In this document: positions 12,369 through 24,429 of the stretch, piece after piece | Layout: every line of letters begins with the position of its first letter | Numbering within the stretch: position 1 is the stretch's first letter | Assembly (NCBI GenBank): GCA_039720395.1 | Contig: CM077828.1 | Location: forward strand, 18,016,264 to 18,080,263 | Reading direction: 5' to 3' | Length of the DNA: 64,000 nt | Source of the DNA: Liquidambar formosana | Lineage: Eukaryota; Streptophyta; Magnoliopsida; Saxifragales; Altingiaceae | The notes under the pieces: generated by a model | Databases searched by the model: none | What the model was told of the DNA's origin: nothing | The model's input: only the letters and a program-made list of their open reading frames with translations | Position numbers and translations under genes: made by a program

Positions 12369-12714
12369 CATGAGCGGAGCCAGGGGAGCCTTTGGGAGCA
12401 TGTGCCCCCACTGGCTCAACCAAGGGTTTTTTTTTTTTTTTTTTTTTCGGGGGAGAGATATTACCATTTGATGACTATTGTTCAATATAATGCCAAAAAG
12501 AGGAAGATAGTGGTCATTTTAAGTATATTTACAGTTAATTTGTAATAAGTTGACAAACAAAATCCTTTTTTTGGTATTAAATTGGAAATTGATTATTAAA
12601 AAGTAATTTTTTTTCAAAAAAAAAATGATTTCCAGGGCTTTTAGTTCCGAATTCCTATTTCACAAAATCATAGCACAATGTCTCCATTAGAGATAAATCC
12701 TAACTCTACCCCTG
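12369..12714. mobile_element. hAT-like MITE, 346 bp, eroded
   Basis: The left end reads CATGAGCGGAGCCAGGGG and the right end, inverted, CAGGGGTAGAGTTAGG. The flanks ACCATGCA and ACCATATA agree at 6 of 8 positions, consistent with an old 8-bp target duplication. It contains a long T run. Confidence 0.65.
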
Positions 12715-13720
12715 ACCATATATGTGGCAGAGTCACAGTATATTAAAGAATTCATTGACCCATATAGAGTTTTAACCCAAACATATAATTATCCAAGCAA
12801 GCCATCTAATCTTGTGCCACATGTGCCTGCACACCATCTTCAGATCTGCTGGAGATACACATTAGAATTTTCTCCATTTTCATGAATACAAATGTTGACG
12901 AGCAATGGTGGGTCGTCGTTGGTCTACCAGGAATCATCACAGAAAGAACCTTAGTTGCCTTGGTCATGGAGACATCGTGGGTCCGACGCGCGCGTATGGT
13001 CACTCGCTAAACAAGTGAGCGTGGGCCTCAAATAATTTGGCACATGCCTCGCACAAGAACTGTTTGGGCGCGTCGGTGTGGGCATCCCCATCACCGTCGT
13101 CACGTGAATGGAAAGGATTCCATATGGTCCTGTCCTGACTAGTGACTTTTACAAATTCGCATCACAGCATGCCACGTCATTAACTTCACGTGATTATTCT
13201 CATTGGAAGAGCCTAACTAATTTCTTAGGACTATTTTTTATTGCATTTGTGTTTCATGAGTTTTCTTATTATTGTGTGGTGTGTGTTTTTCTGAAAACAA
13301 AAACAAAAAAAAACGAAAAACGAAAATAAGAGAAAAAAGCAAGTCTGGATATTTGTCAACGATATGCAACTTGCCCTACCAAACATATGAACATGTATTT
13401 ATCATATGAGTTCGTGTCACGCAACGAGCCATTTGTTAGTGTAAAAAACATTTGTTATCGTCAAAAGCAATGGCGTGGAAAAATAATTTTAAAAACATTT
13501 AAAAATTAAAAGTGTCTTTCTTTAGAAAATTAAAATTTTCTGAAAATTTTAAAGAGGAATGACACTTTAAGCTCCGCACATCGTCTCTTTATTTATCTTT
13601 TTGTTTTTTAATCTTTCACAAAATGCTTTTTTTTTTTAGTTTCAAGCGATTGCATAGGTATTGTTTTTCATATAAGGATTAAGAGTGAAATCAACTACAA
13701 ATAATTTATATATAGAAATT
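12715..13720. other. Unassigned stretch with a GC-richer patch
   Basis: About 12780-13150 is less AT-rich than its surroundings, with several CG and ACGTG motifs, but no coding frame I recognise. It may be a decayed gene fragment or promoter. Confidence 0.35.
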
Positions 13721-13890
13721 CCAAAAGATAGCTCGGTTGGTAAGGAATTACGCCGCAAGAAACAGATGTTTTGAGTTCAGCTCTTGCTTGGAATCACTCG
13801 CACAAAGTTTCATTGTTCTCGTAGATTTTAAATTTAACCGATCCATATAAATTGTAAGATCTTATATAGATTTTTAGTTTTTCCAAAAGA
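13718..13890 (+). mobile_element. tRNA-derived SINE
   Basis: TAGCTCGGTTGGT (about 13730-13742) is a good pol III A box (tRNA TAGCTCAGTTGGT) and TTTTGAGTTCAGCTC at about 13769-13783 a decayed B box, at normal tRNA-like spacing. Downstream sequence ends in CTTATATAGATTTTTAG, as in plant SINE tails. It is not a functional tRNA: no cloverleaf can be closed. Confidence 0.6.
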
Positions 13891-14179
13891 TTATTTATTC
13901 ATATAAAACTGAAACGGATAAGATAAAAATATTATTTTAAAATGGTAAAAAAGTAAAATTAAACGCACTAAACATTAGATAACGTAAAATTAAAGGTACA
14001 GTAAAATATAATTTTTTTAATTTTTAAACTACTTTCAAAAGACACAAGTAACTTTTGATTAGAAGAGTAATTTTTTAATATAATTTTTTTTTTTTGACAA
14101 AACGTGATACCACGACTTTAACACACAGGGCACGCCAACATCATTTTTACTTTTTACATTACGTGGCGTCCGGTAAACA

Positions 14180-14340
14180 AGGTTTGACTAAACCCTTATT
14201 TTGCGGATCATCCCATTGAATCGAAACCCCCCTCATAAAAGTATCATCATGCTGATGAGCTCAGCTCCTGGAATCAGAATGACGTCATACACGCGTCCCC
14301 CATCCAACGGCTGAAAGCTCCTCCCCTCTCTATAATACCA
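14180..14340 (+). promoter_or_regulatory. Promoter of the NIMIN-like gene: W-box core, TGACGTCA palindrome, TATA box
   Basis: Three elements are visible in order. TTGACT (14184-14189) fits a WRKY-binding W-box core. The perfect palindrome TGACGTCA (14280-14287) is the core bound by TGA-type bZIP factors. TATAATA (14331-14337) is a likely TATA box, which would place transcription start near 14360-14370. NIMIN genes are known to be induced by salicylic acid through NPR1 and TGA factors, so this layout suits the gene. Binding itself is inference. Confidence 0.6.
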
Positions 14341-14359
14341 TCTGACACCCAAACAATGC

Positions 14360-14437
14360 AACCACCGAGAAAAAACACACACAGAGGAGAGAGAAAGAGC
14401 TACGGAGAGAGGGAGAGAGAGAGAGAGACAGAGAGAG

Positions 14438-14482
<45 letters not shown>

Positions 14483-14571
14483 GATTCTTCATGACAGTGC
14501 AGCGTCACGAGTTTGGCGATTCTCCAAAACATTCATACAACCGCCTCTCATCGTGATTTATGGCGTGAGAA
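14360..14571 (+). promoter_or_regulatory. 5' leader of the NIMIN-like gene with (GA)n, (AT)n and two uORFs
   Basis: The predicted leader carries a GA-rich run (about 14400-14438) followed by an (AT)n/(AC)n microsatellite (about 14441-14482). An upstream ATG at 14491 opens a 21-codon uORF ending at 14556. A second, ATG GCG TGA at 14560-14568, is a two-codon uORF ending 3 bases before the main ATG. The ATG at 14356 is in frame with the first uORF but probably lies upstream of the start of transcription. Translation effects are inference. Confidence 0.5.
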
Positions 14572-14949
14572 ATGGAGGCGGGGAAGAGGAAGAGGGCGGA
14601 GCAGGGGGAGGTGGAGGTGGGGAGAAAGATGGTGAGAGAGGGGGAGGAGGAGGAGGGGGAGGCACCGCCGCCGACGGAGGAGGAGGTGGAGGAGTTCTTT
14701 GCGATACTGCGGCGGATGCATGACGCCGTTAAGTATTTCGAGAAAGGTAACGCCGATGGACGTAGGTTGAAAGGGAGATGGAGGACGGCGTTAGAGGCTG
14801 ACGCGGTGGAAGAGGTTGTTGTGGAGGGGGTAAAAGTTAGTAGTCATAATGAAGCTGCGGTGGTGGTGAAGAGAGGAGGTGAGAGAGTGGGGGAGAGTCG
14901 TGTTTTGGATCTCAACGCTGCACCCGAGGGTGACAGTAACAGTGCCTAG
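14572..14949 (+). CDS. NIMIN-like NPR1/NIM1-interacting protein, 125 aa, single exon
   Basis: NIMIN proteins are small nuclear proteins that bind NPR1, the salicylic-acid co-activator, and damp expression of defence genes such as PR-1. Seen: a basic KRKR stretch at residues 5-8 (possible nuclear signal); a Glu-rich segment at 13-41; the helix EEEVEEFFAILRRMHDAV at about 37-53, which matches the NPR1-binding motif of NIMIN-1/NIMIN-2 and rice NRR; and LDLNAAPE at 112-119, an EAR-type repression motif. Length fits the family (about 110-140 aa), which is intronless. The ATG at 14572 is chosen because the acidic and basic N-terminus follows at once; an out-of-frame two-codon uORF ends 3 bases before it. 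GC content rises sharply over this gene compared with its flanks, as expected for a real coding exon. Family membership is strong; assignment to the NIMIN-2 rather than NIMIN-1 class is inference. Confidence 0.88.
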   Translation: MEAGKRKRAEQGEVEVGRKMVREGEEEEGEAPPPTEEEVEEFFAILRRMHDAVKYFEKGNADGRRLKGRWRTALEADAVEEVVVEGVKVSSHNEAAVVVKRGGERVGESRVLDLNAAPEGDSNSA

Positions 14950-17900
14950 ATGGCTGCTTTGTGCAGATGCAGAACAGGAAGACTTTTTCCTTTTTCTTTT
15001 ATTTTCCTTTTATTTTTTTGACTTATTTGTTTTTTAATCCCTTAATTATCCCTGTGTTTAAATGTTTAATTAATTTCTTGCATTGTAATATGACTTCTTT
15101 ATATTTTTAATTTTATGACATACCCTAGGTTCATTATATTGTTGTAATAAGATAAAAATAATAAAGTTATTAAGACTAGTCTGCTGGCTGGTGAGAGTAG
15201 GTGAGATAAATACCCAAAGGGAGTTAATCCAGTGGGTAGGAAGAGTCCTTTCTTCTATCAACTTGAGTTTGATTTTTCTGGAAAACATTTTAGGAATTAA
15301 TTTTTTAATGCACTAAACCAATATGGGGGAGTGCGTTCTTAAGGTCGCTTGGAGAGGGATGTAGTCGAGATGCATGTAAGTTGGCTCGAATACCGTGACC
15401 CTCAAACCAAAAGAAAAACAAAAAAAAAAAAAAACAAAAAAGGAAAAAGAAGGTGAGATAAATGATAGGTTAGGAGTTAAAATAAATAAGTAAATAAAAT
15501 AAAAACACAACATTAAAGATTTTATTGTAAGCAGTGAAGCAGAAGGTGCTTGCTGTGAAATTCTTTATATGTAAGGAGACAAATTAATGCACATGAAGAT
15601 ATCACAAAGATCTGAATTTTGGCACCTTGTGCCTTTGTATATAATAAAGCTAGCAGCCGTCCATCAAAGAATTTCAAGGCGAGGACACGCCATTTTTTGT
15701 AGGTCCAATCTAGTGAATTAGTCATATTTTGATCCATGATTGCAGGCCTCTGTTTATTTTGTGGAAATTTCTTTGAAATGTTTTGAAAAACTAGCTGTTG
15801 AAGTGAGAATCAAATGAAATGTGGCAACCTCATGAGTCATGGATGAATTCAGCGGCTCCTTCCCATATTGCATGAATCTTGACACTCTTACCTTATATCA
15901 GTACATAAAGGACTCTATAGTGGTATCACCTCATCTTTCTTACATGGGGTGGGATTTGTCCGGTGTTGGATTTTCTTTGATTTTTCTTTTATGCATAGCA
16001 CCGTACGTGTCACGCACATTCAATGGCTGAGATGAACATTTAACGGTTGTTGTACGTGCACAATCCCATCCCAGTAGTTGGATGTGCAAGGCACAGTAGT
16101 GTGCACCATACCAAATCTAGACGTGGATCTATTCTTGTTATCAACGTTAAATGAAGACTATGTAAGGTGCACAACACCAAATCCAGACATATCTATCCAT
16201 ATGATTAACCTTAAATGGAGACCGTGTAAGGCTTATAGTCTAGGCCTGGTCTAAAATGTCATGTAAATTAATCACACTCATAGATCAAAGTTTAATTTTT
16301 TTTTTCTTTTATTTAAAGTGTATGGTCAAAAAATTTCATGAATTTTTATTGGAGAGAGTGGCATTATTTTAATGTGTTTGGCGTTAACATTATAGTAGTG
16401 GATCTAGTGAAAATGTGTTAGTGCTTGGCATCGCAAATCCATGAAGTTGATTAGGATTGACTATTCATGACAATCACATGTAAGTGGTTGAGGGCCACAT
16501 GACAATCGGCAAACGGCCAAGATCGATATTATATATGCATACCATCAAATACCTAACGATTATTTTTAGAGTAGTAGATCTAAATCAACGTGATAAATAT
16601 AATGACGGTATGTGTGACTTTAATTGCACGTCTAATTAAAATAGCATAGCATAAGGAATAAAGGAACTCTAGCAAGAAAGAGAATGAATGACATTTTCAG
16701 CATAAATGAGCTTATTCATCCAAAGTACATGCTTCAAGGAATAGTTCATCGATTATTAATAATCATCAAAAGGTGGGTCATCGTATTTATCAAGTTTTTG
16801 TTGACATGGTGAGAATTTTGTGAAAAACTAGGATCAACCAAGGCTAGTTTGTTTAATAATAAATGTTTTTCACTTGTTAGAAAGAAAGAAATCTTAAGAT
16901 CAAGTACATGGAGGCCGGTGTAATGATACCCATACTTTTTAGGGAAAAAGGTTTTGAAAAGGGGGTCACCTCCCGTTGTGTAGCCCAAGGACACCCATTA
17001 GACTCTTTTGTGAAACCACGAAAAAGAAAAGAAATAAAAAAGAAAAAGAAAAAAAAAATCCCCTAGAACCTATTTAGTCATGTTTTATAGGGAAAAAAAA
17101 AATACACTTAAAATTAAAATTAAAAAACTGACAAGAAATTTATAGAACATATGATTTTCAGTGATTTCATTTTTCTTAAACAAAGAATTGAAAATAGGAA
17201 CTAAGAATATCATTTTTGATATTCTTGAAAGGGGACGAATTTTTTTAGGATAAATTATAGAAAACCTTCCTCTATTGTACCCTATTTGCACGATACCCCT
17301 TATATTTTAAAAATTAAAAAAAAAAAACCCTTATACTATTGTTAAATTATGTTTCCCATGCCACTATTCGTCATCCCATACGTAACTCTCATATAGGGAA
17401 AGACTAGGCAGCTGCAACACCAAGGATGCCAAGGAACAGTGTCGTTTCATCATCGCTAAATGTATAAGACATCTCGAAGTATACTATTAATCATCACCCA
17501 ACCCTTTATCTATGCAAGCTTGTTTGTTAGAACATGGATTTTACTAGAGGTTATGGCATGTAAACCACAGTGAGACCTTCCTCACCATTGCCCTTACCAT
17601 GGGCTTGAACCCACCAATCGTCATGGAAGCTTTGTCCATGCTGGTCACCATGTCTGCTAGGGTTGACGATGAAGCTTTGCCCCACATAAGTTGTTGGCTA
17701 TGGACGATAGAAAGAAACCCACGAGAGCTATTGGCTATAGAGGACGAGAGAAATGGAAAGAGGAAGAGAGTGAGAGAGTTCATGAGATCAGATCCCTTCT
17801 AATTACTTAGTCAATGGAAAAAAAAAAATATTCCGAGATGCTATTCCATTGATTTTCTTAACTGGTAGATGGATGAAAAGAGATAATTGTCAACACAAGA

Positions 17901-18730
17901 TAGTGTAGGGGTTTTTACATCAGTTTTGAAATGGAGGATGTATCTTGCAGAAAGAGGTATAATGGGGTTTTCTGTTTCTGTTTCTTTTTTATTTTCAAGT
18001 GTTCTGTCATTCTATGACTATCATTGTTGCTTTCCCCCCTATTTTTCCTTTTTTGAGAAGCGATTGATTTTATTGAAAAAAGCAAGATTCCAAGTCTTTA
18101 ATAAAGACTTGATTTCTATCACAAAATAAAATTTCTTCCATCTAGATAAGTACATCATCAACATTCCTACCTAGCCCCGGCCCTCTTTTCTTTTTTTCTT
18201 TTTGGTTTCCCAAGGTGTCCCTGGCTTCGCCTAGGATTATTTTGCTTATTCAGACCTTATCTTTTCTCTCTCCCATCCCTCTCTACTCTCTCAGATGTTC
18301 TCTCTCCTCCATCTCCTCTCTCTTATCCTCCCTTCCTACCTCCTGTGAGCATCAACCATATCCATGACTTCCTCATGCTTCCTAGCATCTAGCATGCTTT
18401 GTGTAGGTCACAGCTCTCTCTTTCTTCTCTTTGTTTCTTATAGCTTCCATCTCAAAGTCATCCATCTCTGGCAACCCTCCTTCATCACCAACAGCTAGAA
18501 CTTACCCAAAAATAAATAAATAAAATAAAAAAATAAAAAATAAAAAAAAGGTAGCCCTGCATTAGCAGTGCAATGGGTCTTGGATGAAGCGAGAACGAGC
18601 AGATCTAAGGGATAGAGTAGATGTTGATATGCTTATATGGCAATTGGTGGTGCAATAGTATTGGTTCAGGGAGTGTGGATCATGATTGGTAATGATAGAC
18701 GAAGCTCAGCTGAGGAGGGCGGTATCTTTA
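14950..18730. other. Gene-poor stretch downstream of the NIMIN-like gene
   Basis: The first 100-200 bases probably contain the NIMIN 3' UTR. The rest is AT-rich, with a SINE-like tail (15310-15445), a repeat containing ACCATACCAAATCTAGACG and ACACCAAATCCAGACAT near 16100-16200, and a CT-rich patch at 18250-18480. No other gene supported. Confidence 0.5.
15310..15445 (+). mobile_element. Candidate SINE-like element with A-rich tail
   Basis: GTAGTCGAGATGCATGTAAG then TTGGCTCGAATACCGTGACC is followed by an A-rich tail from about 15408. This tail layout is common to plant SINEs. No clear target duplication was identified. Confidence 0.4.
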
Positions 18731-18739
18731 TTTTTTTTT

Positions 18740-19115
18740 TTTGATCGGCAAAGAAAAACTATATATTAATTAAAAGATCACTTCTCAGCAAGGAGCCAAG
18801 AAGGGAGAGTTACACAAAAAAATAAACTTACAACCAACCCAAAACCCGAGCAATGTGAAAACAAGAAACAGCTGCTCCACCCAACCACCAAAAACACAAC
18901 ATAACTATAAGCTTTGACGAAACGATTGCTAGCACAAAATAACCAAAAACTCCACATCAACAAAACAACCCAAATAACAACACACATTTCAAAGCCATGC
19001 AATGAGTGGGATGGATCTAGCAATACCCGCTTTTGCTAATTCATCAGCCACCATATTTCACTCTTTGAAGATATGAATAAAAGAAACTCCAATGGCTTTT
19101 GATCTATGGTGGATC
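18740..19115 (-). pseudogene. LINE 3' end: RNase H C-terminus, 3' UTR and poly(A)
   Basis: On the minus strand a frame reads ADELAKAGIARSIPL, the C-terminal tail of the plant LINE RNase H-like domain, then a stop, then an untranslated tail running to a poly(A) at about 18731-18741. The element is 5' truncated; its upstream limit was not resolved. Confidence 0.75.
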
Positions 19116-19169
19116 ATGATCGGCGACCAGTGACCAAGCTTAGTTAGGCCAGATTTGGTGCTGTTTTCC

Positions 19170-19203
19170 ACCCCCCCCCCCCCCCCCCCCCTCCCGCCCC
19201 CCT
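19170..19203. repeat. Poly(C) tract
   Basis: A run of more than 20 C residues interrupted by single T and G bases. Similar long C or G runs occur at 61264-61284, 37036-37048 and 32236-32246. Confidence 0.95.
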
Positions 19204-20290
19204 TTATTTGGGCTGCCTAAAATCAAGTTTATTTTATTTTTGAAATTTAAGCTTACAAAACTTGAAATATGTATCTTAACTTGAATTTTTTTTTAGATTT
19301 CAAGTATATTCACTTCATTTTTAAAACTTAAGTTGAATTTCTCTTTGGAAACTCAAGTAAAACATTTGATTTTTGAAATTCAAGTTTAAAAAAAAAAAAA
19401 TTGAAATCTATATTTAGTTTGAAATTTAAACGTGAACTTTTTTCAAATTTCAAGTATATTTACTTGATTTTTATAATGTGACTTGAATTTCACTTTGAAC
19501 TTCTTTTTTATTTTATTTTATATAATACAAATTTTGTATCTATCATGGATCTAGATTGTTTTGAAGGGGTCCATGACTAGTTTCCAAGTATGCAATTTGT
19601 ACAATAAATGAACATGTAAGTAGAAAGTTATGTTGTTGTTGTTGTTGGTTTTTTGTTTTTGTTTTTGCCTTTTTCTTTTTAAAAGTTTGAATTCAAATGA
19701 GTTGAAACGGTTAAGGATGTTGAGACAGTTAAATGGTATTTTGGTCAGATTATAAGAGTGAGATAATGAGTTGAAATGGTTAAGGAGGTTGGTTTTTTTT
19801 TGCTTAGTTTGCAATTTTTATTTATCATATTACTTCTTAATATTTTCGTTTTTATTTTAGGAAAAAGGCATATGAGGATTTGGTGAATGAATTTTGGATC
19901 AAATTCGGAGTATAAAGGATAAAGAAACACATAGTGGAGCCAGTAGATGCATCATATTATAGAGGCTCTAGTGGTGCAACTTACATGGTTTGACCCTAAC
20001 TAATCAACCTAAGCATATTTCTTATTTTGTCAATTAAGAATCAAATAGACTTGTGAGCAAAATAAATAGACTTTCAATAGACTTGTGAACAAAATAAATA
20101 GACTTTCAATAAATTTTTGTTTTGCTTGACTGACCCAAATGGGTCTTCTGCTAAATGGGGGTCACCATTCCTTCTTTCTGCCCACTTATTTATGCCCACG
20201 TGGCAACATGCAATTATTTTCTTTTTTATTTTTATATCTTTTTGTAAGAAATAGGCAACTCATAATAAGAACTGTACGCCCTACTTCATT

Positions 20291-20531
20291 GGGGGAATTG
20301 CAGCAAATAATTATAGTTAGTAGTCATATATGAAGGAAGTTCGTAGTCATTGATACTGAACTATAATTATCTACCACAGTTAGTAGTCATATATGAAGGA
20401 AGTTAGTAGGTCATTACAGATTGGTCTAACTGTGGTAGATGATTATAGTTCAGTATCAATGACTATGGACTTCCTTCATATATGACTGCTAACTATATTT
20501 GCCTGTGGCCAGACCAATCTGTAATTCCCCC
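20291..20531. mobile_element. Rearranged GGGGAATT-family MITE forming a large hairpin
   Basis: It begins GGGGGAATTGCAG and ends CCAATCTGTAATTCCCCC. Inside, ATAGTTAGTAGTCATATATG and the next 60-70 bases reappear inverted at about 20430-20510. One half also repeats GTCATATATGAAGGAAGTT directly. The result is a near-perfect stem of roughly 80 bp, unlike the unrearranged copies. Confidence 0.8.
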
Positions 20532-20895
20532 TATTTCATTCCCAAAATGTTTAATCTCATCCCAGGATTGGGATGTATACAATATGATGTTGTGCACAGC
20601 ACCATATCATATTGGGGTTACTATTTGTGAAGATGTGATGGTAGTAGGTGGGGGGGACTCTCTTTTTATGTTTGGCATTTGGCACTTTTAACTTTCTGCC
20701 ATTGAGGGTCCATCTTCCATGTCATGCACTCTAATGCATTGACAGATCAAATCCCCACTTTCTTCCCCCACACCAACCAGAAAATAATAAATAAATAAAA
20801 ACCTATCTAATTATGTTTTGCACTCTAATGCTTTGACCGATCAATCAATCCTTCCCCTTTCTCCCAAATACCACAACACTCCCTTCTCCCATCCT

Positions 20896-20926
<31 letters not shown>

Positions 20927-21238
20927 CCAAATATTTATATTGTCTATTCATATAAAAGTAAAAATGTATGTCTCGCATCATTGATTGTTGTGAAATTAGA
21001 AATATAATTATTTTAATGTAATTAAATCTACTTCAATAGTCTTCCTCAGTAATTCGATTCAACATTTTGTATTTAAAATGGTGCAGTCCTAATTTTGGTG
21101 GGATCAAGTTGGGTCACTCAATCCTTTGAGTGTTTCCTTAGCAACAGTCACCCCACGCAGACAGCGCTCCACTGCTACCGTCAAGCTTGGACATGGTGCA
21201 CATGGTGTCCCATCATAAATAATTTATATATATATATA

Positions 21239-21327
21239 GAAACTATAAAGTAATGGGACACCATTACAAATCCAATAATGAGTAAAATTTTGGAGTCCAC
21301 TTGACGCGACTTGATATTAAAGGGACC

Positions 21328-21369
<42 letters not shown>

Positions 21370-21573
21370 CTATAAAGTAATGGGACACCATTACAAATCC
21401 AATAATGAGTAAAATTTTGGAGTCCACTTGACGCGACTTGATATTAAAGGGACCATGTACGTATATATATATATATATATAGAAACTATAAAGTAATGGG
21501 ACACCATTACAAATCCAATAATGGGTAAAATTTTGGAATCCACTTGATGCGACTTGATATTAAAGGGACCATG
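21239..21573. repeat. Three-copy tandem repeat separated by (TA)n
   Basis: Copies at about 21239-21330, 21368-21458 and 21481-21573 share AACTATAAAGTAATGGGACA through TTAAAGGGACCATGT. (TA)n tracts lie between and before them. Copies differ at only a few positions. Confidence 0.92.
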
Positions 21574-22114
21574 TGTGTGTATATAGGAAGGATATTACTT
21601 ATATTAACACTCGTATTGTTTTTTTCATTGTCTTAGAAACCCCAATAGAAAAAACAATGGGAGGGACAATTCAACCCGCCAATTTCTTCAGCTATTGTGG
21701 AAACCATCTTCCAACCTTTACTGGTGCAATCCCTCATAAAAAATTGAATTTCATGATCAGTCCAATTTATATCTGACCGGTCGAGTCTACCTTGAGTCTA
21801 AATCATATTAAGGTGCACTTAGAAACTAACCACCTAATTAAACTAACAAGCCACCTCCAAGCTAGCCACTTAAACATTCTATAGTTTGAGATTTAGTTTG
21901 AATGCCTTGAAGAATTGCCTCTTGAACACAACAAAATGCTCTTGAGACTTCAAAGCTGCTTAATTAGCATGACAACTTGGATGGACAATGACACATCGTT
22001 TGCTGAGTTTTGGCTATGGCATTTGTCAACTTACAAAATACAATTTTATGGATCAGGAGATCATTTTTAAGTCATTGAATCTATAAGATTCCTAGACCTA
22101 TATATATATATATA

Positions 22115-22292
22115 GAGGATGATGATCAGGTAAGCACGTACTGATATAAGTTATATCAACACCTGCATTGAGAGTTGTACCTTGGTGCATTAGTGGGATA
22201 TGAGGTAATTGGACCAATGCACAAATGGTACAACCCCCATTGCATGGTGCTGATATAACTTATATTAACACGTGCTGATGGGAACATAACCT

Positions 22293-22293
<1 letters not shown>
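22115..22293. mobile_element. (TA)n-flanked palindromic element, family A copy 1
   Basis: Bounded on both sides by (TA)n. The left arm contains AGCACGTACTGATATAAG; the right arm, inverted, AGCACGTGTTAATATAAG. Inner segments GCATTGAGAGTTGTACC and GGTACAACCCCCATTGCA also pair. A close relative sits at 57753-57926. Confidence 0.75.
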
Positions 22294-22331
<38 letters not shown>

Positions 22332-22684
22332 TCAAAGGTTTTCAAAAAAGCTTACATGGATATATGATATTAAGCTCCACTAAGTACCTGTCAAATCAAG
22401 TGATCTAAAAATTCTGTCTCTTTATTCTAATCCTATGTGGGTGTGTGTATGATATTTACAACCCATTAGATCTTTGGCTGCATTCTCCACAGCCTCTCTC
22501 CCACAATATAAGTCATCTGTTATCATTACCCCTATTTGGAAGCCAATTTAATTAGCAGCTAATTACCTTTGATATGTATATGTGCTTTAAATTGAATCCT
22601 TAGGCTCAACCAAAGAAAAAAGAAATGAATCCTAAGGAGCTTTACATGAACCACTTGATTCCACACCAATGTCATCACAACTCA

Positions 22685-22765
22685 CAAACAGGGCATCTGA
22701 AAGAGTGGAGTAGAAGTCAAGGGTTCAATTCTCATCTTGATATATAATTAAAGAAAAGAACTTTA
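22685..22765 (+). mobile_element. Possible SINE fragment (B box)
   Basis: CAAGGGTTCAATTCTCATC at about 22719-22737 looks like a pol III B box (GGTTCRANNC) and is followed by an A-rich tail. The A box is not clear. Confidence 0.3.
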
Positions 22766-23847
22766 TTCCACACCCAAAAAAGAAAAAACTAGATGCAATT
22801 TGACTGAAATTACAGGTTTTGTTGTAATTTTTTCCCTCTTTCCTAAGATACCAAAGGCCATATGCTCCAAGGAATATAAGCTATTGATGGGGGGGGCCTC
22901 CCTAATCTGTCATGAATGTGGCCTTAGCTCTTGTCGATCTCTAGTTACCATGGGAAAATACCTCACAGCTCCCATTTTTTTTAAAGTAAGAACTGAACAT
23001 CTTGATCCCAGCCAAAATCACTGGGGCCCCTGCCCATCTATCCACCTAGGTGGGTCTTTCATGGCACCATCACTAGTGGCTCCTCTATTCCTTTCAAATT
23101 TCAACCCATTCATCAAAACTTATCTCTAATCACAGTTAATTGGGGCTATGGGAGGAGGGGTCCTCCAATCAAACAAAACTTATTCTCCACAGTTAGATAA
23201 TGCCATGAGGTGGAGCCTTCAAATTTGAAAATGGAAACCAACGGTTCAGCCTAGCACAAGCCTTTGTGTCCATGGATTTGGTTTCTCCTGGACCCGCATT
23301 ACCTCATTTATTCATAATTCTGTCCCAAAAGACTTTTGTCCTCTCGTATCATTTGTCATCATTGGGCTAACAGTGATGTGGACTAGGCCTTATTACTGTT
23401 TTTTTTTTCCCCTTTATCGACCATTTTGGGCATACTACTATTTTAGGCATACAACTTTAGTTCGCCATGTGTCATCAACTCATCATATTTATCAAATTGC
23501 ATTTATGTTAGTTAAAAACGTATTCGTTAGCGATGCCCTTAAAGGTTTCTCTTTCCAACAATAGGGTGTCTGTGCAAAGATTTATGCCCTCTAAACTACT
23601 AGGGAGCTTTTTTGATACACCAACACCTCATAATAAAGAGAATTAGGATAGATCCCTCTAATTGTAACCAAAAAAAAAAAAAAAACCTCATAATAATAAT
23701 AACAATAATAATAAAAGCTTATTCGAGGGCCATGCTAAACCCTTCTTTGTTTTGGAATGAAAACGACCCTTCTGCTTTAATGAACCCAGCTAGCAGCAAC
23801 CAAGTTTGACAAGAAGAATTTTCTTATTTTATTATTATTATACCAAA

Positions 23848-24087
23848 TGAGGGCCTAAAAGCATCCCCAAGAGAGTAACTACTTTAACTTTTTAGAGAGT
23901 AGCATTATCTCCGAAAGACTAGATATCCAATTCTCTAAAATAGGTAGACACTTTGAGGCTCTCCAAATGAGGGTCTAAGAGCATCTCCAAGAGACGAACT
24001 ACCTTAACTTTTTAGAGAGTAGCATCATCTCCAAAAGATTAGCTATCCAACTCTCTAAAATAAGTAGACCCCTTAAGGCTCTCCAAA
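23848..24087. repeat. Tandem duplication, two copies of 120 bp
   Basis: Copies start TGAGGGCCTAAAAGCATCCC (23848) and TGAGGGTCTAAGAGCATCTC (23968) and stay aligned to about 24087. The GGGC/TCTAAGAGCATC start is a common type of plant MITE end, so this may be two adjacent elements. Confidence 0.8.
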
Positions 24088-24429
24088 TATAGTTAACCAT
24101 CTTGACTCTCTTAACTAAAGTAGAAAAAAATAAGCTAGTCCGCTAAGAAAAAAAATAGTTAACTCTATTGAAACCTTTAGTTAAATAAGGAGTTTTTTAT
24201 TTTAACTAATCTTATTGGAAAACCCTCTAGACTCTCTTAGTTAAATAAGAAGGAGCTCTTATCAAGTTCTCCAAAATAAAAATAAAAAACAATTAGCTCT
24301 CTTGGAGACTCTAGAAAATATCCTAATCCATTAAGCCTAAACTAATCTCACGATGATGTACAAACCAAATAATGATTAGAAGGTGGGTCCCAAAAAAATG
24401 TGGGCCTCTAGGATTATTATTATTTTGTA

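Noticed and set aside
13729..13800. A tRNA gene from the A and B box motifs
   Set aside because: The B box is decayed and no cloverleaf closes; a SINE fits better.
21220..21580. CRISPR-like array from regular repeats
   Set aside because: Units are about 92 bp with (TA)n between them, in plant nuclear DNA; not spacer-like.
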